Shown in pieces: positions 59,266 through 64,000 of a DNA stretch of 64,000 bases. The notes under the pieces are model-generated. The model saw nothing but the letters and a program-made list of their open reading frames with translations. It searched no databases and was not told the DNA's origin. Both the position numbers and the translations under genes were made by a program. Source of the stretch: Amblyornis subalaris (lineage: Eukaryota > Chordata > Aves > Passeriformes > Ptilonorhynchidae); assembly GCA_018881555.1 (NCBI GenBank), contig JACAXG010000122.1, positions 2,229,254 through 2,293,253 of the forward strand. The letters run 5' to 3'. Each line of letters opens with the position of its first letter. The first letter of the stretch is position 1.

Positions 59266-62200
59266 CTCCAAAAATGGTGTTTTCTTTACAGGATGGCTGA
59301 TCTGGGGGAATCATCTGCTATCCAGTTATCTGGGGCTTTGTGAAGAAGTCTCTAATGAAATGACATGGTACAAGCAGATCGACGGAAATAAACTTGGCTA
59401 CCCATGTTATTAAATTCAAGTACAAGGCTAGTTCTTTTCTGTTATGGGAGAAATAATTTGTGGGGATTCAATGACTAGTAGAAGGGTTAAATTTTTCTCC
59501 AACATATCTTTTACAGGTCTGTTCTCTGAAAGTAGTTTTTTTTATTTTTTACTGGACATTTTTTCTCTTACCTATTTGGACATGGCTTTCAGCAACCTGT
59601 ATCACCATAATTTACTAACCTAACTGCTTACTATTGAAAAAGCTTATTAGCATTTCTATAAACTCTTCTGGTCAAACTTTTCTTAACATAATTGTACCTA
59701 ATTGAAAATGACTAAACACATAAGACGAAAATTAAGGCTGTACCTTAGGAAGGGAGTCCAGTACTTTTACAGTGGGCAATATTGGAACATGCCAGGTACA
59801 CCAGGCAGTGTAACTGGAGTGTCAACCCCCCTTTGCTGCTGTAAGGAGATTTGCTAGTTGAAGTTCTGCACACAGCAGAGCCCTTTGTGAAAACACCTTG
59901 ATAGTGTGCCACTTATTTTCTTTATAAAAGACAAAACAGTTGCCTCACAGGTGCTGATGGTGACAGGTAGTGCACTTCTTCAGAGTAAGCTGGGTATGCT
60001 TTCTTTGGTATCTGCAATCAGAGCCTGTCTTTCTCTTCCTGAATTTATCTTTCCGGGACTGGTTATTTACATCTTGCAATCTCTCTGGCAGTAAGGGACC
60101 TATCTTAAAAAATATTATTGCATCCGAGAAGGTTTTTCGAACTAATTTCAATACTTTCCTTTATTTCTAGTGCTTTGTGACAGAAGTCTGCCCAGACTTC
60201 CCACATAGGAACTCCGAGTTCACTCGGTGGGCTTGGGGTAAGGTTCTGACCCAGAAAGCACATGTGGACTTTTTTCAAAGGGACTTGTTGGCCCTGCTTG
60301 CAATATTTGCAGCTGTTAAGCTGCGAACGTTGTCGTTTGATACTAAACGGAATTTAATTCCTTCTAGTCCATGGATTAGAGGAGGACCCTTCTTGGGGCT
60401 GGATGAGAGAAAAGAGTTACTTTCCTCTTATTTTCACTTTCAATTAGAACTTTTAAATACCCTGAACACTGTTTACAGCTTTAAGCCCCGAAGTTTCCTC
60501 TGCAGGATTTGTACTGTGTGAAGAAAATGAAGACAGGCAGGTAACAGCCTCCGTGGTAGGTCCTGGATTTGTTCATATTTGGCAAATGTTTCGTACATTG
60601 TGAAGATACATCAATAAATTAATCTCAGTATTTCCCTCTCTGTGAACTCTAAATCCTGGCATATAAAATCAGTGAAGAAAATAAAAAGTGTATAATCTTT
60701 CAGTAGCTTCTCCATTTGTCTTATTATCATTTCCTCATTGTATTCAACAGAGCTTAAGAATATTGTCTGTAGTCTCTTAAATACCACAGAAAAGGGGACC
60801 CAGAGTACCACAGCTATGGAGGGCTTGTAGATGCAGCTAGAGCAAGTATTTTTCAGTTTTCATTCTTAGCCAAGAATCCAAGGAACTACTGTTTATCTTT
60901 TTGTTTCTTTCAAATTACAGCAAAGACTCTCCTCAAATTGTTTGACTCCATGAGCTGGAGATTGAAAAAAGACCCCCAAAAGTACTGGATTTTCAGCACA
61001 AGTTGTAGAAGCAGAAATAGAAATTACTTCTCTCCTGTTAAGGGCTATTTTCTTCCCAGGGTGATAGCTATCTTAGTTAACTCTCCCAATTTACTAACCC
61101 CTTGGTGACCTCCAGCTTTGGTAAAAAAAATCAAAACCAGACAGAAATAGCAGCAGTGGAGAATTTCCAGATGTCAGCCATGTTCTCAGTGTGCAACTGC
61201 ATGTGGTATTTAAAAGATTCATCACTTTATCTCATCTCACCGGTAATTTAACCATAAAAAATACAAAATTGCCTAAGTTGGTCAACAGAAGGAAGCACCC
61301 CATCTTTGTCTATGAACCCTTATTTCTGAAGCAATAAAGATGCTTTCATAACTTAGCACAGCACGTTAAGAAGAAACATCTTACCATGCAATAAAAACTG
61401 AGCAGCAACAATCTATTTTAAAAAATCATCAGGGCTAAGTAATCTCATTTGCTTTAAAATTAATGCTATATGTACCACACTCCAGTGAAATACAATGATC
61501 AAGACCTGATGGTACTAAGCAGTATCCTTCCTTTTAAGCCATAGGATGCTCACAAACCACAATGAAATGATGTCTAGAGGTAACCACTGTACAGTCATTT
61601 TAGCATGGGGTTATGCTCAAGGGAATAGATAACCTCTTTTTCAGCAGGGCTGATTAGCTCAACCAACTCTCCCCTGCCCGCAAGAGCTACCATATTGCTG
61701 TCTTTGCTGGAGCAGACTCATCTATAGCCAGAGGGAATCTGTAGCCAGTGATGCATTACATACAGTGGAAATACTCAAAAAGGAAGCTACATTGATTTGT
61801 CGTGTCTGAGAAAGTGACCCATTTTTGCACGCCTCCTTTTTTCCCTCCATCTACTCTTCTCCATTCATTTTCCCACCTACAAGAAACCCAACATGCTACA
61901 GTTACATCCTTTTTTTTCCTAAATCATGGCAAACCAATCATTCCCAGTAAATACATAACTGCTGTGATTGGCTGGGTTTGATTGCACTACAGCCCATTTT
62001 TTTCTGGTTTGGCAGTGCTATTACAAGGAGAATGACTCCAAAAACTGTAGCAGTAAGAAGACGTTTTGTCTTGCTGTGTACCCAGAGCATGCCCCACATT
62101 CCTGTAGTCTTGTGAAAGACACCAACAGCCACATCACCACAGCTGCACAAGGCAGTTAGTGCTAATTATCCTAAATTACAGATGTAAAACATGTGAAAAA

Positions 62201-64000
62201 CCTTGGACTCACAGAGCGTTTTAGGTACCTGCACTTCCCATCTAAATCAAGTGGATGATGTTGTCTCTACATACCTTTGCAGATCTGCAGATGAGGAACT
62301 TTGTGTGAGGTCATGCTGAACCACGCAGAGCGGCAGCAATTGGAAATGATGTTTCCCAGGACCTGAACAAGCATCTTTGTTAGTGCTCAGTGAGTCCAGA
62401 GAGCTCACTTACACTGGGAGGAACTGCTGTATATAACAGACAGGAGCCCATTCCCTTCTTTCTGAGGCAAACGAGTCCCTAGGTTTGCACGCCAGTGTCT
62501 ATGCACCAACACAACTCCTCCCTGCCTCATATTTGGAGTGACCCAATCTCTCAGCCAGCTAATTTTTCCCTTAATTCTTATTTTGGGTTATATTTTAGGA
62601 AATTCCTTCCTCCAAGTCTGATATAGCAAACTCTATTTCTAGAGAAATATCTCCTTCCTTGTCTGTCAACTAGATTCCTGTGACATTAAAGTAGGTAGTT
62701 TTTCCATCATAGGTAAATGTGGAGGATGTTTTGCACAGCTGTGCCATATGCTGTGGTTTTGCAAGCTTCTCCAGAGACCAGCCTCTGTTTCTTCCATGAG
62801 CAGTTACAGCAAATTCACATGTGACTGTGCACAGTGCGATGGACATCTGCGCAGCCCATGAGAACTGCAAATGGAGGTCTTGGAACAGCAAAAACTGTTA
62901 CTAACTTATTGTCCCTTTTTTATTATTCATTTCTGCTGTTACTAGCCTTAAAGCTTTCTTCATGTAACCTTGAAAATGTCATAGTGTGAAGAATTGTTGC
63001 AGAGTTGGTACGAGTTCTGAGGCATCAAGGGCAGGTTTTCAGGTCTTGCAGGAAAGTAAGGGGCTGTCTGAAAACAAGCTATTTCTACTGCCCCTCTGCA
63101 AATTACTGAAACACCTCGAGTGTTGAACTTTGAGAGTAAGCACCTATTTTCCTGTTACCAGAGGGATACAGAACTATTAAAATAAATGAAAAAGAACAAA
63201 AACCTAAGAGGCCTCTTACATGCTGAATATGCCCTTACTCTGTGAAGTCACTGACCTCCACAGAACCACCCAAGAAGAGCTTCAGGGGAGTGCCATGCTA
63301 TCTCACCAGCTGCTAAGCATTTTATTGAAAAAAAAATCAAAAACCTTTTGGTTTTTTCTTGGTTTTTTTTTTCAGAAAGGGGAATAGCATGGAAATACCT
63401 TGTTTCTGAAACCGTAGTAACAGCAGCAATATTAAAATTGTCTAGTCTAGTTTGGGTGTTTACTTGGATGATTCAGTTTTGTGCAGTGGAGGAATCATCA
63501 GCTGAAAATCTTCTCATGGCTAGGGAATAAAATGAGGTGAAAATAAGAGTATGTCACAGGCCATGATATGCACTAACAGATGGAATATGTACCTGACGTA
63601 TCCAAGTGTCCAAGCACTAAGTTAGTTGCACATGATAATGGCCTTGTGAATTCATGATCTTCTCACAGATGCTACTGCTAACTTGAGTTCATGATCCCTC
63701 CTTTTGCCATCTTAACACACATTCTGAATTATGAAAGTATTTTCAAAATCAAAGAGATTTAAATAATTATGATAATTTCTCTCAACTGAATCAGTTCTAG
63801 TCATTTGACGACAGAACGATAGCAGTTCTCCGGGCATTCACAGAGTCTTCTTGGACAGAGAAAACTGAGTGTCACTCAACACAAGTAGGAAAAAAATCAA
63901 CTCGAAGCCCCACCTACTGCAAAACTCTCAGGATTAAATTATACAGCAGCAAAGCAGGGCCATTTTCCCTTCTGTGACACTAGAAAGTAACATATTACAA
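59266..64000. other. Gene-free noncoding stretch
   Basis: No gene is supported. Open frames reach 114 codons (60177-60521) without domains. The sequence is AT-leaning and appears single-copy, with no recognised transposon. A-rich and T-rich runs at about 63328-63337 and 63363-63373 are the only low-complexity parts noted. Confidence 0.65.

Noticed and set aside
1..64000. CRISPR arrays, operons, tRNA or rRNA genes
   Set aside because: No regularly spaced repeats, no tRNA B-box context and no rRNA-like blocks were seen. The sequence is vertebrate nuclear DNA.

Overview
This window reads as nuclear DNA from a bird, probably a neoavian species. The main evidence is repeat content. There is a 2.6 kb minus-strand CR1 LINE (48114-50735) with the typical CR1 3' end and reverse-transcriptase blocks. 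There are at least two shorter CR1 tails (20088-20141 and 58989-59265) and older CR1 remnants (27180-28200, perhaps 23008-23070). A solo LTR of a widespread avian endogenous-retrovirus family lies at 11820-12357. Base composition is AT-leaning with few CpGs, and there is no bacterial-style gene packing.

I found no protein-coding gene that I can support. All long open frames are either in the GC-rich, stop-poor CpG island or inside the decayed CR1 copy. The rest are short and lack recognisable domains, splice context or biased codon use. No tRNA, rRNA or CRISPR array was seen.

Layout: 1-11.8 kb is AT-leaning noncoding DNA with a possible conserved element near 4.85-5.1 kb and a 20-bp minisatellite at 7.5 kb. 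At 11.8-12.4 kb is a solo LTR. From 12.4 to 25.6 kb is noncoding DNA with one CR1 tail and a perfect inverted repeat at 20.0 kb. At 25.66-27.0 kb is a strong CpG island with GC boxes, a CA/GACG microsatellite, a 26-base C run and paired inverted CCAAT boxes; it is the only convincing promoter here. From 27.1 to 28.4 kb there is a 34-bp duplication, an ancient antisense CR1 and a possible MIR piece. From 28.4 to 48.1 kb is noncoding DNA with a MIR-like SINE at 31.1 kb and an AT-rich insert between 12-bp direct repeats at 43.2 kb. The large CR1 occupies 48.1-50.7 kb. The remainder to 64 kb is noncoding apart from a CR1 tail at 59 kb.

The most useful reading is a gene-poor region, either long introns or intergenic sequence, around one CpG-island promoter whose gene cannot be named from this window. 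I did not find an undescribed biological system. The items that most repay follow-up are the transcripts from the CpG island, the candidate conserved noncoding elements, the 43.2 kb AT-rich insertion and the E-box/D-box pair at 2.8 kb.
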